This document shows, one piece after another, positions 14,003-22,612 of a stretch of 64,000 bases of DNA. The notes under the pieces were generated by a model. It was not told the DNA's origin. It did not search any database and worked only from the letters and a program-made list of their open reading frames with translations. The translations under genes and the position numbers were made by a program. This stretch comes from Parasutterella secunda (lineage in GTDB: Bacteria > Pseudomonadota > Gammaproteobacteria > Burkholderiales > Burkholderiaceae_F). The stretch spans positions 62,001-126,000 of the forward strand of contig NZ_JACJKX010000003.1 in assembly GCF_016901835.1 (NCBI RefSeq). Reading direction: 5' to 3'. The first letter of the stretch is position 1; each line of letters opens with the position of its first letter.

Positions 14003-15964
14003 ATGAATGAAATGGTCCTTGATGAAGTAACAATTTTTCCTGAAATTCCTCAGGAAGACAAAGAAACGATTGAACAAAACCCTGAGCGCAACGAGCTGGC
14101 TGCAAAGTGGAAACGTCGTTTGGAGTTCGCTCGTAAACACTGGGCGAAGTACCATAAGCGCTGCCGCTACAACCGCAAGATTGTTAAGAATGTCTCGGAC
14201 GAGGCTGATCCAAACTCCGAGGATTTCAACATCAAACGGGCAAATCTTATCCAGGGGACCATCTCGGCTTTGGTGCCGGTTGTTTATGCCCGTGCTCCGG
14301 AAATCAGCGTAATTCCAAAATGTCCGCATGAACATCAAAAGGCATTTGCTCAGACGCTGCAAGACCTCATTAACATGCAGCTCAAAGAAGCTAACCTCAA
14401 AGAAATTGGCAAGGACACTGTTCGTTCGTGTGTGACGACCTCTATTGGCGCGGTTAAGGTTATTTGGCAAGACAGCATTTATACAAATCCAATGCTCAAG
14501 AAGCGCCTAGATGATGCTCAGGACAATCTTCAGCACATTGATAACCTCTTGACTCAACTCGAGGAAGGGGATGATTCAATTGAGGAATACAAGGCCAAAC
14601 GCGAAGAGTTGATTTTGTCGATGCAATCGCTTGAAAAACAAGTCGAGGCCTCTATTTCGTACGGAATAGCCATTGACCATGTGCTTATTGATGATCTTTT
14701 GATTGATCCGACCGTCAGGGAATTCTCGGATTATCCCAATGCCAACTGGATCGCTCAGAAGATTCCTATGATGAAGGCCGATGCCGAAGCTCAATTCAAA
14801 AAGAAAATTAAGTCAGCGAACCTCTACAAGCTAAATGAGGACGAGGACAAACCACGCTTCACCTTGGGTGAGGATGGACAGGCCGAAAAAGATGAGGACA
14901 CTCAGGTCATCATCTGGGAAATTTGGGATAAGCAAAACCAGACTGTTTATACGATTGCAGAGGGCTGTGATTACTTCCTTCGCGATCCGTACACTCCGGA
15001 ATACGTGGGCGCTCGCTTTTATCCGTTTTTCCTTTTACCGTACTCAAAAGTGGATGGTGAATTCTGGGGGCCGTCCATCGTTGACTTGACCGAAAAGCTT
15101 CAAGACGAACACAACACGATTCGTGACAAGCTCGTTGAGCACCGAAACTTCATTAAGCCGGGTTATTTTGTCGGCTCTGACGTCAAAGAAAAAGACATTA
15201 AGACAATCGTTATGGATAACAACGTCGGGAGTCTGACTCAGTTGAGCATGCCGACAGAGAATATCCGCAATGCCATGGTGCCCAAAACGTATCCGCCGAT
15301 TGATCCGACGTTATACGACACAACTCAAGTTCGTGAAGACTGGGAACAAACGACAGGCCTTCAGGACGCCATGCGTTCGTCAGTTAATCAAGCGAAGACC
15401 GCAACCGAGGCCCAGATTCTGCAAAACAGTCTGACAGGCCGTACGGCTGAATTCATGGATACGCTTGAAAGCTGGATTACCGATATTGCCAAATACGTGG
15501 CTCAGATCTTTGTGACTAATCTGGATGCTTCCCAGGTTCTTTATTTATTAGGCAAGGATGATCCTACTGAAATTGTCTGGGAGCAAATGGACCGCGAAAC
15601 TGCTTTCCAACGAGTCACGATCAATGTTGTGGCCGGTACATCCGGCGCTCCCAACAAAGCAAGCGAACAAGAAACGTGGGGCAAGATCCTCCCGACAATC
15701 AGCCAATTGCTTGGCCAGATCATGCAAATGTCGGCTTCTGGTATGGATCCGAAGCCGTTTGTGAATCTCATGCGTGAAACGGTACGCCGCTTTGATGACC
15801 GCATTGAAGTTGAGCAATTCCTACCGGCTCAGATTGTCCAAATGCAAACCCAACCGGGACAAATGCCCATGGTTGCCCAACAGCCCGGCGCTGCTGCTCA
15901 GCAGCAATTGCCGCCTGAACTTATGTCTCAATTAGCTGCCGCCGTGCAGCAACAACCCCAATAG
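14003..15964 (+). CDS. Portal protein
   Basis: 653 residues from ATG 14003 (GTG 13997 is possible). Conserved early block KRRLEFARKHWAKYHKRCRYNR and IKRANLIQGTISALVPVVYARAPEI (residues 30-100), a KDTVRSCVTTSIGAVKV helix, and a central EFWGPSIVDLTEKLQDEHNTIRDK stem region are typical of podovirus portals. The C-terminal 60 residues are Gln/Pro/Met-rich, like a barrel tail. It forms the dodecameric DNA channel at one capsid vertex. Context (TerL before, scaffold and capsid after) is decisive. Confidence 0.88.
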   Translation: MNEMVLDEVTIFPEIPQEDKETIEQNPERNELAAKWKRRLEFARKHWAKYHKRCRYNRKIVKNVSDEADPNSEDFNIKRANLIQGTISALVPVVYARAPEISVIPKCPHEHQKAFAQTLQDLINMQLKEANLKEIGKDTVRSCVTTSIGAVKVIWQDSIYTNPMLKKRLDDAQDNLQHIDNLLTQLEEGDDSIEEYKAKREELILSMQSLEKQVEASISYGIAIDHVLIDDLLIDPTVREFSDYPNANWIAQKIPMMKADAEAQFKKKIKSANLYKLNEDEDKPRFTLGEDGQAEKDEDTQVIIWEIWDKQNQTVYTIAEGCDYFLRDPYTPEYVGARFYPFFLLPYSKVDGEFWGPSIVDLTEKLQDEHNTIRDKLVEHRNFIKPGYFVGSDVKEKDIKTIVMDNNVGSLTQLSMPTENIRNAMVPKTYPPIDPTLYDTTQVREDWEQTTGLQDAMRSSVNQAKTATEAQILQNSLTGRTAEFMDTLESWITDIAKYVAQIFVTNLDASQVLYLLGKDDPTEIVWEQMDRETAFQRVTINVVAGTSGAPNKASEQETWGKILPTISQLLGQIMQMSASGMDPKPFVNLMRETVRRFDDRIEVEQFLPAQIVQMQTQPGQMPMVAQQPGAAAQQQLPPELMSQLAAAVQQQPQ

Positions 15965-15973
15965 GAGTCTTTC

Positions 15974-17122
15974 ATGTCTGAAGAAAAGATTGAAACCTTA
16001 GATCAAATTGCTGAAATCAGTACCCCCGGTGAACCGCAGCAAGAGCCTGAACCGCAACCGACTGAACCACAGCAACCTTCTGATAATGAACCGCAAAATG
16101 AACCGCAGCCACAGTCGGATCAACCCCAGGACGTTGATGATCAAGGAAGTGGCGATTCTCAGGAAGACATTAAGGATGAGCTTTCCAAGCGTTTGGATGA
16201 AGCCCTTAATTCTATTACGGAAGGAACTGAACACAATGAAACAAAGCCGCAACAGCCGCAAACTCCGCAACAGGCGCCTGGCTCTCAAGACAAACAATCC
16301 GGCCAACAACAAGATCCAAACAAGCAGCCTGAAAAGCCCAAGACCGAGGCTGAGGAAGAAGCCGAAATCTTGGCCATGGCTGGCAATGAACGCTCTCGCA
16401 AGCGCTTTGAGAAAATTTTGCATGAACGCAAAGAGGCTCGTGAAGTAGCCCAATCCTTCGTTCAACAAATCCGCGGCGCCGGTTATGACGAGAGAACCTT
16501 CGCCCAAGTTTTGGAGTTTGGCCGTCTTTTGAGCTCCAGCGACAATAATGATAAAAAGGCTGCAATGGCTATGCTGGATCAGGTTCGCGCCAACTTAGCC
16601 GCTGAACTTGGCCAGGAAGTGCCGGGCGTGGATTTGCTCAAGGACTATCCAGATCTTCAAAAAGAAGTGGATAGTATGAATCTTGACCGCAAGCGTGCGC
16701 TTGAAATTGCTGCCGCTCGCCGTCAGCAGCAGGAGCAAGCCCATTACAACAAGCTTGAAGCCGAGCAACGCCAATGGGGGCAACGTCTTGAATCTGCCCG
16801 TCAGCAAATGTCCACGGCTTTATTACCCATGCAAAAGGATCCGTACTTTGTACAAAAGATCAATGCGATCCATGCCTGGTTGCGGACCGGGGATAATATG
16901 GTGAATTTCGTTATGAATGTCCCGCCTGAACAATGGACGGCCAAGATTCAGCAAATGTACCAAACGCTTCCGTCTCAGTTTTATATGACCCCCAGTGCGC
17001 AAGCGAAACCGCGTTCTTCACAACCCCAGCCTTTACGCTCAAGGCCTATGAATACTGGGGTTAGAGATACATCTAAGATGAGTGTGAACGAGTACGCGCT
17101 GGATCTGATGAAGGATCTTTAA
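15974..17122 (+). CDS. Capsid scaffolding protein
   Basis: 382 residues with AGGAG upstream. Residues 15-125 are extremely Pro/Gln/Glu-rich and acidic (repeats of PQ, EP, QQ), hence disordered; residues 125-290 are helical and charged, with long K/E/R/Q stretches fitting a rod-like core; a final MSVNEYALDLMKDL helix could be the capsid-binding end. Such composition between portal and capsid genes identifies scaffold proteins even without sequence similarity. Confidence 0.78.
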   Translation: MSEEKIETLDQIAEISTPGEPQQEPEPQPTEPQQPSDNEPQNEPQPQSDQPQDVDDQGSGDSQEDIKDELSKRLDEALNSITEGTEHNETKPQQPQTPQQAPGSQDKQSGQQQDPNKQPEKPKTEAEEEAEILAMAGNERSRKRFEKILHERKEAREVAQSFVQQIRGAGYDERTFAQVLEFGRLLSSSDNNDKKAAMAMLDQVRANLAAELGQEVPGVDLLKDYPDLQKEVDSMNLDRKRALEIAAARRQQQEQAHYNKLEAEQRQWGQRLESARQQMSTALLPMQKDPYFVQKINAIHAWLRTGDNMVNFVMNVPPEQWTAKIQQMYQTLPSQFYMTPSAQAKPRSSQPQPLRSRPMNTGVRDTSKMSVNEYALDLMKDL

Positions 17123-17428
17123 CTTGAACGAAAATAAAAAATAGACATAATGAGAACTGACGGCTAAAGCTTTTTCCTAAGAGGCTTGAATGGTGGAAGC
17201 GGGGATTCACCGCCCCGCAACCTTTTTTGAAATAGCTGATAAACCTCACATCCGAAAATTTCAATCGCAGTCACCGCCGGGGTCGCGTCCGGTAGAGCCA
17301 AGGCTTAAAAGGATTTCGACGTAAGAAAGGATCGCATCTTTCAAATCTTTTAAGGCTAAAGAAAGTGAGAGTGGCTTCCTTACCCGGATGGAAAAAGTTC
17401 GTTTTTAACTTTTCCATAGGTGACTGTA
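17123..17428 (+). promoter_or_regulatory. 300-base structured leader before the major capsid gene
   Basis: No credible gene. Three structures are visible: GCGGGG/CCCCGC hairpin (17199-17218) followed by CCTTTTTT, which resembles an intrinsic terminator; a long imperfect stem GGCTTAAAAGGATTT (17302-17316) with AAATCTTTTAAGGC (17343-17356); and ATGGAAAAAGTT (17388) with AACTTTTCCAT (17407-17417), which ends right at the AGGTGA ribosome binding site. This could terminate scaffold transcripts, protect capsid mRNA, or control capsid translation. Confidence 0.55.
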
Positions 17429-18526
17429 ATGCCCATTGCATCTGAAGACCTGAAATATATTGCAAAGCTGACGCTTTCTAAACAGCTTTCCAAGACTCCC
17501 GTTGATCAACTGAGACGTGACCATCCGTTTTTGGGCGCTCTTTTGCGTGATCGTCAAAACTTCCTCGGTGGTAAATCCCTGAGCCAGACCGTGATTAAGG
17601 ATTACGGTAGCAACTTTACGAACGCTAAGGGTGAATCGCCCATTGTGTTCAATAAGCGCCAACCGACTGATATGGCCGAATTCGATTGGACGCGTGCGAC
17701 CGATAGCCTCTATCTGTCTCACGATGCCCTGAAGACCAACGGTATTACCGTGAAGGAAGGTCGACGCGGTGACTATCGCATGACGAGTGACGAAAAAGTC
17801 CAATTGGCCAATATGCTCAATGATGCAACCTATGTTTTGAAGGAAGGCTTCCTTGAAAACTTGGACGCTCATTTGCATTTGAACGGTGCTCAAGCGGCTG
17901 ACTGTATCGCCGGTTTGGACGCTTTGGTAGCCACGGATCCGACCAAGGGTATTGTCGGTGGCTTTGATCGCTCTACGGCTAAGTTCTGGCGTAACAATGC
18001 CGCTACCGGTGTCAAGGTTGAAAACCTTCGCCGCGTGATGGAACAGCAATGGCGCGCCTGTATTAAGCATGGTGGTCGCCCGAATTTCATCATGGCCGGT
18101 GGTAACTTCATTGACGCCTATGCCGATGCCGTGAAGTTGGTTCAAAACACTGATGCCGCCTCTCCGGATCGTGTTGATTTGGGTTTGGCCTCTAAGTCCG
18201 GTACCGATACCGGCTGCTTCTTCAAGGGTGTCCCGATTGTCTACAACAGCACGTTTGACCGCTTGGACGAAATTTTCCCGAGTGAAACGATCAAGTGGGT
18301 TGACCGCTGCTACATGCTCAATCTGGACTGCATCAAGTACCACGATGATGGTTTCGACCTTGTTGAACCGACCCGTCCGTACAACATCTTGGCCCTGTAC
18401 CAAATGATGATTGTCCGCTACTCCATGTCCCTGAAACGAGCCAACGCTCACAGCGTTATCTCGATTGAGGCTGCAAGCGGCCAATCTGCTGCGACTGGTG
18501 GTCAAGGTGAAGACACCGGTTCTTAA
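17429..18526 (+). CDS. Major capsid protein
   Basis: 365 residues from ATG 17429, five bases after AGGTGA. N-terminal helical arm (EDLKYIAKLTLSKQLSKTPVDQLRRDHP), then a strand-rich core, an ENLRRVMEQQWRACIKHGGRPNFIMAGGNFIDAY region typical of HK97-fold phage capsids, and a C-terminal DCIKYHDDGFDLVEPTRPYN segment. Strong codon bias in this gene fits high expression, which also produces a long spurious antisense frame. It follows the scaffold gene and the structured leader. Confidence 0.87.
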   Translation: MPIASEDLKYIAKLTLSKQLSKTPVDQLRRDHPFLGALLRDRQNFLGGKSLSQTVIKDYGSNFTNAKGESPIVFNKRQPTDMAEFDWTRATDSLYLSHDALKTNGITVKEGRRGDYRMTSDEKVQLANMLNDATYVLKEGFLENLDAHLHLNGAQAADCIAGLDALVATDPTKGIVGGFDRSTAKFWRNNAATGVKVENLRRVMEQQWRACIKHGGRPNFIMAGGNFIDAYADAVKLVQNTDAASPDRVDLGLASKSGTDTGCFFKGVPIVYNSTFDRLDEIFPSETIKWVDRCYMLNLDCIKYHDDGFDLVEPTRPYNILALYQMMIVRYSMSLKRANAHSVISIEAASGQSAATGGQGEDTGS

Positions 18527-18538
18527 TTGACTTATTTC

Positions 18539-18559
18539 TGGGGACCTCGCGTCCCCAGC
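18539..18559 (+). terminator. Perfect hairpin after the capsid gene
   Basis: CTGGGGAC, loop CTCGC, GTCCCCAG immediately after the capsid stop. No T-run follows, so it is more likely to stabilise the capsid mRNA 3' end or cause partial termination than to end transcription. Confidence 0.5.
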
Positions 18560-18588
18560 TCTTGATTCAAACTCTGAAGGAAATAAAA

Positions 18589-18876
18589 ATGAAGATTGCC
18601 GTTTATGAATATTCTGTGCGCTTGTCTATCCGTTCTGAAGTGTGGGGACAGGCTAATGCCGCCGAACTTTATGTGAAAAAGGTTCTTTTTGGCGAGGATG
18701 CTGTAAAAGTCTCTGATAAGCCGATTGCGGTTGTTGACGTTGATCCGGTTGAAGAAGCTCAACGCATTGGGCGCCTCTTGGGCACCGATCGATTTGAAGC
18801 AATATTCGGAAAGCTCTCGACCGATTGGGCTTCTTTTATGAAGAAGTTCCAATACAAGGCTAAGGCCTCTGAATAA
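18589..18876 (+). CDS. Small virion-region protein, unknown
   Basis: 95 residues from ATG 18589 (GAAGG eight bases before). Begins with a strand-rich segment (KIAVYEYSVRLSIRSEVWG), then VAVVDVDP and a helical end (FGKLSTDWASFMKKFQYKAKA). Located between capsid and fibre genes; head completion or decoration is conceivable. Not recognised. Confidence 0.65.
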   Translation: MKIAVYEYSVRLSIRSEVWGQANAAELYVKKVLFGEDAVKVSDKPIAVVDVDPVEEAQRIGRLLGTDRFEAIFGKLSTDWASFMKKFQYKAKASE

Positions 18877-18905
18877 TTATTTCTCAATACTGGGAGCGAT
18901 CAATC

Positions 18906-20318
18906 ATGGCTCAGCCTCAGGCCTACAAACGCCAACATGATTTTGTCAATGATGACGAAATCAATAAGGCCGCTTTAAATGAAGAATTTAACAATGCTTC
19001 AATCAGCATTAACGGCCTGCGTGACAATCTGGCTCTTATTCAGCTTGATGATGGTTCTCTCAAGCCGGGGATCGTTCATGCTGAAAATCTCGATGATGAT
19101 GTGTTTGACCGCTTCCAGGTAGAAATGGAAATTGCTGCTGAAGCAGCGAAAGTATATTCCGATAGCGCTGCACGTTCTGCTCAATCAGCATATGAAGACG
19201 CTCAACAGACCGCTCAGGACCGAGCAACGGTTGAAACCTTGGCCGATCAAGTTGAATCAAATGCTAATGCTGTTAGCGCAAATACTCAACAGGTTCTTGA
19301 AAAGGCAGAACTTGTTTTCAAATTGGATCCAGATGCAGAAGTTCTGGAAGCTATCGCAAATCATATTAATGATGTTCATGCAATTGGGACAGTTATCCCA
19401 AGTCTTCCCGATATTAGTTTAGTTGCTGATGATCTTGAGGGGACTTGCCACAAGGAGATTGAAAGCTACGGCCCGATTTCTGAAGCTGTGGGTAGTGACT
19501 GCGATATTACTGGGGGACACATCGCTACTGTTTCCAAAAACATGGATGCAGTCATCAACATCGATGACAATCTCGACACTATCCTTTCGCTAAACGACAG
19601 ATTGGATGAAGCGCCAGGCTATGTTGAAACCCTGACGGGTTTGGTTCAGCAAGGCGAGGAGATCCTTAACCAAACGTCTGAGAATGCCGAACTGGCTAAA
19701 GCATGGGCAACCAAAACTGACGGCACGGTAGACGGATCAGAATACTCTGCCAAGTATTACGCGCAACAAGCGATCCAAAGTAAAAACGATGCAGAAACTG
19801 CCAAACAAGAAGCCATTGCAGCTCAAAGTGCAGCAGAGGATGCAAATACGAGTGCACAGGCAGCAAAGTCGGATGCTCAAACAGCCGCAACGACAGCTAC
19901 AAATAAAGTAACAGAAGCCAGTGGTTATGCTACGGCTGCCTCTAATGCAAAGACTGCGGCTGAGTCTGCCCGTGATGAGGCAATTCAAGCTAAAGAAACA
20001 GCAGAAGATATTGCTACAGGCATCGGCGATCCCCTGGGAAGAGAGGAAGCGGCATCAACATACGTCAGCAAAACGTATGCCTCTGCAACCTATGCGACAA
20101 AAACAGAAGTAAATGCCGGTTTAAGTGGCAAAGCGAGCGCATCTCACACGCATACGATTGCAGGGGTTGATGGTTTGCAGACTGCGTTGGATGGCAAAGC
20201 AAACGCTTCACATACACATCCTTCAAGCAATATCACGGGGTTGGGTTCTTTAGCATCCAAATCTTCTGTTGGCTACAACGAGTTAGCCAATGTCATTAGC
20301 TATGGGAGCATTGCATAA
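18906..20318 (+). CDS. Tail fibre protein 1
   Basis: 470 residues. The N-terminal 65 residues (MAQPQAYKRQHDFVNDDEIN to GIVHAENL) match the start of the second fibre at 24135, so they are the virion attachment domain. Two Ala/Gln-rich coiled-coil stretches follow (residues 75-130 and 295-365), with WATKTDGTVDGSEYSAKYYA between them as in phage collar fibres. The end holds two copies of a GKAxASHTH repeat with LQTALDGK. SHTH-type repeats occur in trimeric fibre shafts. The protein stops at TAA directly abutting the next ATG. Confidence 0.85.
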   Translation: MAQPQAYKRQHDFVNDDEINKAALNEEFNNASISINGLRDNLALIQLDDGSLKPGIVHAENLDDDVFDRFQVEMEIAAEAAKVYSDSAARSAQSAYEDAQQTAQDRATVETLADQVESNANAVSANTQQVLEKAELVFKLDPDAEVLEAIANHINDVHAIGTVIPSLPDISLVADDLEGTCHKEIESYGPISEAVGSDCDITGGHIATVSKNMDAVINIDDNLDTILSLNDRLDEAPGYVETLTGLVQQGEEILNQTSENAELAKAWATKTDGTVDGSEYSAKYYAQQAIQSKNDAETAKQEAIAAQSAAEDANTSAQAAKSDAQTAATTATNKVTEASGYATAASNAKTAAESARDEAIQAKETAEDIATGIGDPLGREEAASTYVSKTYASATYATKTEVNAGLSGKASASHTHTIAGVDGLQTALDGKANASHTHPSSNITGLGSLASKSSVGYNELANVISYGSIA

Positions 20319-20897
20319 ATGAAAGTTGTTGGACAGGCCTATGGTACAGAGTCACAAATAGCTCAATACACGGGCAACACCGGTGCGCCCGGGCAGCTCG
20401 TTTGGAGCACGGATGGGAAGCGTTTTTATGCGTTCAATGGATCGACTAAAGGCGGTTTCAGAATCGCAATGTATTCTGAAATCCAAAGTTTGCAAAACAC
20501 AGTCAATGGTAAGGCGAACGCATCCCATACCCACTCAATCGGAAACGTCACCAATTTGCAATCGACACTTGATGGTAAGGTGATAAAGAGCGGATCCCGA
20601 GGAACGCTCGCTGGGTATGAGGCATTACAAAATCAAGGCTCGGCTTTTACGATCAACAACGATTCCGGCGACAACTATCGCTTTACAGCCGCTGCTCGTA
20701 TTACGGTGGCAAACGGTGCAGCCAACCAAACGTGGACTAAGGTTGTTGGGATTACTAACGCCAGTGCCACTATTTCATTAGGTTCGAGCTGGAAATGGTC
20801 TGGTGGCGAAACTCCAACGGTTAAAGCCAATAGCGTACTTGTGCTCAAGTGGTTGGGTACTTTCGGTTTTGCAGCACTTCAAAATACAACGGCGTAA
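20319..20897 (+). CDS. Tail fibre tip or second fibre subunit
   Basis: 192 residues, starting on the base after the stop of fibre 1. It carries one more copy of the repeat (GKANASHTHSIGNVTNLQSTLDGK), then a strand-rich C-terminal domain (GYEALQNQGSAFTI to LVLKWLGTFGF) that could be a trimeric tip binding the receptor. The shared repeat suggests the two genes arose by splitting or exchange of one fibre gene. Ribosome binding would be by coupling (TAAATG). Confidence 0.75.
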   Translation: MKVVGQAYGTESQIAQYTGNTGAPGQLVWSTDGKRFYAFNGSTKGGFRIAMYSEIQSLQNTVNGKANASHTHSIGNVTNLQSTLDGKVIKSGSRGTLAGYEALQNQGSAFTINNDSGDNYRFTAAARITVANGAANQTWTKVVGITNASATISLGSSWKWSGGETPTVKANSVLVLKWLGTFGFAALQNTTA

Positions 20898-20901
20898 AAA
20901 A

Positions 20902-21378
20902 ATGATTAAAAAGTACATTTATCAAGATCAAGAATACCTCTCGGCCTACTTGGTCAGAGACGCAATTCTCAAAGCTGAGAACATGATTTTCGGCGAAGAG
21001 CCTGAAGAAGGTAAAGCGGAGTTTTGGGCCGCGCTTGGTGTCACTTACACCGAAGAACCCGATCCGGAACCGACGCCAGAAGAGCTTTTAGCTGAAGCAA
21101 AAATCGAGCGCGCCAAAAAGGTTGCCAAGATCAAGGTGACCGTTGACGGGATGGAGTTCGACGGCGATGAAACGGCTCAGACTCGTATGGGTAGAACAAT
21201 TGCTGCCGCAGTTGCTTTAGGTGTAGACATCAACACGTACACCCAAACGTGGGTGCTGGCCGACAACACGGTAGCTACCCCGACAATTAAGCAGCTTGCT
21301 CAAGCTCTGAAGCTTGCAGGCGAAGCCCAAACGGATCTGTGGACGGTTCCGTATACCGCCGAATTAAAGGCTGAATAA
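20902..21378 (+). CDS. DUF4376-type fibre-associated / assembly protein
   Basis: 158 residues from ATG 20902; the longer frame is antisense to nothing useful but runs back through the fibre gene and is rejected. The C-terminal 100 residues (KVTVDGMEFDGDETAQTRMGRTIAAAVALG to AGEAQTDLW) are the DUF4376 domain found behind phage fibre genes, with a Pro/Glu linker (EEPDPEPTPEEL) before it. Members probably help fibre assembly or attachment. Confidence 0.8.
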   Translation: MIKKYIYQDQEYLSAYLVRDAILKAENMIFGEEPEEGKAEFWAALGVTYTEEPDPEPTPEELLAEAKIERAKKVAKIKVTVDGMEFDGDETAQTRMGRTIAAAVALGVDINTYTQTWVLADNTVATPTIKQLAQALKLAGEAQTDLWTVPYTAELKAE

Positions 21379-21632
21379 TGACCCATCCGGACTATTTTCA
21401 AGTTCTGGTCGCCATAGATCAGTTGGCCAATACACTGCTTGGCGGGTACGCCGATGAAACGCTATCCAGCCGAGCTTGGCGCCATAAGAAAGACGGTTCC
21501 CGCTCTTGGCCTGTGTGGATTATCGACCACTTGTTTTTCTGGCAAGACAACCACTGCAAAGAAGCTTACGAGAGTGAGATGAAACGCGCACAACTTCCAC
21601 CGAGCTTGAGAGAGGTGAAAAATGTTGAATAA
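21378..21632 (+). CDS. Conserved small phage protein (DETLSSRAWR family)
   Basis: 84 residues, TAATG-coupled to the preceding gene. The pattern LVAIDQLANTLLGGYADETLSSRAWR with WIIDHLFFWQDNHCKEAYESE is recurrent in Betaproteobacterial and Enterobacterial phages near fibre and lysis genes. Three conserved Trp/His/Cys positions stand out. Biochemical role not known to me. Confidence 0.72.
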   Translation: MTHPDYFQVLVAIDQLANTLLGGYADETLSSRAWRHKKDGSRSWPVWIIDHLFFWQDNHCKEAYESEMKRAQLPPSLREVKNVE

Positions 21633-22089
21633 TGAGCTCTTATTGGTTAATTCACAAACACCACACACGCATACAGTTACGGTCGGCGAGGTTCTTATTA
21701 GAGACAATTCTGGTCTCAGGGGTTATGGATTTGCTAATTCAAGCAACCATCTTGGGGGTAGTATTTCGCCAACTAATTCGCCAGAGAACGCTCAACTAAT
21801 AGAAGTTTATTATGACCAACTGTCTAATCAAACTTGGGTAAAAGTAAACGGTCGTTTTACAGACGCGTATGAATTATATTTAGGTAGATCTGACTTAAAG
21901 AAAAATTTTGGTACCTGTACTACAGGATCTAGTCCCGATGGATATGCAGTATGGCGAGACGATGATCCTGTACTTTTCACTGCCGAAGACGTAGGTAAAA
22001 AGATTCCTATTTGGCTCAGTTATAGCCCCCCCCATACTAATCTCGATTTGCGCAGCTGCAACTCTTCTAGCTATAGGAGGGTTGCGTAA
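21622..22089 (+). CDS. MLNN-family protein 1 (tandem paralogue), C-terminus probably frameshifted
   Basis: 155 residues beginning MLNNELLLV, shared with the next two genes, and sharing VLF-A-DVGKK-I-I at the end. A run of eight C (22026-22033) occurs where the paralogues finish with PP plus a few residues. With nine C this copy would end SPPPY and stop; the present tail (residues 133-155) is a translation of the spacer that precedes gene 2. So the tail is either phase-variable or the product of an indel. Starts within the previous gene (11-base overlap). Function unknown; fibre-tip or adhesin-like by context. Confidence 0.6.
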   Translation: MLNNELLLVNSQTPHTHTVTVGEVLIRDNSGLRGYGFANSSNHLGGSISPTNSPENAQLIEVYYDQLSNQTWVKVNGRFTDAYELYLGRSDLKKNFGTCTTGSSPDGYAVWRDDDPVLFTAEDVGKKIPIWLSYSPPHTNLDLRSCNSSSYRRVA

Positions 22090-22565
22090 TGTTGAATAAT
22101 GATTTGTTGTTAGTTCCTGCAATTAAAAAGCCGTATGTAGGTGAGGGTTCTTGGGTCATTCAAGTAGGGACCTACTCAGGTGGAGTTATTGACCTTTGTT
22201 ATGGAGTGGGGTCTGGTTTTGGAAGCGCAACGTCGTACGATCCTAGAGGGAATTACATTTATGGGACTAATGGGGCGACAGCAACTGTATATTCGAGTTT
22301 TCTATTGCGTAGTATTTATGACGACTATACTAATAGGCTTGAGGAAAACGAGCTAAGTGCGTACTTTACCCCAACGAGCGTTGCTACAACCGTTTACGTT
22401 CATCGTAGAAAGGGAAGTAGTATTGTTAGTGAAGCTTTTAACAAAAAAGCTAACGATGTTACATTTATCTCAAGCTTCGATCATGTTTTATTTGACGCAA
22501 GCGATTTAGGCAAAAAGATTAACATATACATAGGCCCCTCTTCGACCCCTCCCCAGTGGCTCTAA
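22089..22565 (+). CDS. MLNN-family protein 2 (tandem paralogue)
   Basis: 158 residues beginning MLNNDLLLV and ending IYIGPSSTPPQWL. Predicted strand-rich, with a TTVYVHRRKGSS segment also seen in copy 3 (LYVHVKKGSS). TAATG-coupled to copy 1, with AGGAGGG 11 bases before. The 50-base spacer after it (to 22612) repeats the sequence before its own start, including GGAGGGTTGCGTAA, so the units were made by tandem duplication. Sequence divergence in the middle contrasts with conserved ends, as in receptor-binding modules. Confidence 0.65.
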   Translation: MLNNDLLLVPAIKKPYVGEGSWVIQVGTYSGGVIDLCYGVGSGFGSATSYDPRGNYIYGTNGATATVYSSFLLRSIYDDYTNRLEENELSAYFTPTSVATTVYVHRRKGSSIVSEAFNKKANDVTFISSFDHVLFDASDLGKKINIYIGPSSTPPQWL

Positions 22566-22612
22566 GCCATTGTTCTTCAAGCAACTCTTCTGTTTTTGGG
22601 AGGGTTGCGTAA

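Noticed and set aside
17405-18505. 366-codon open frame on the minus strand
   Set aside because: Antisense shadow of the major capsid gene.
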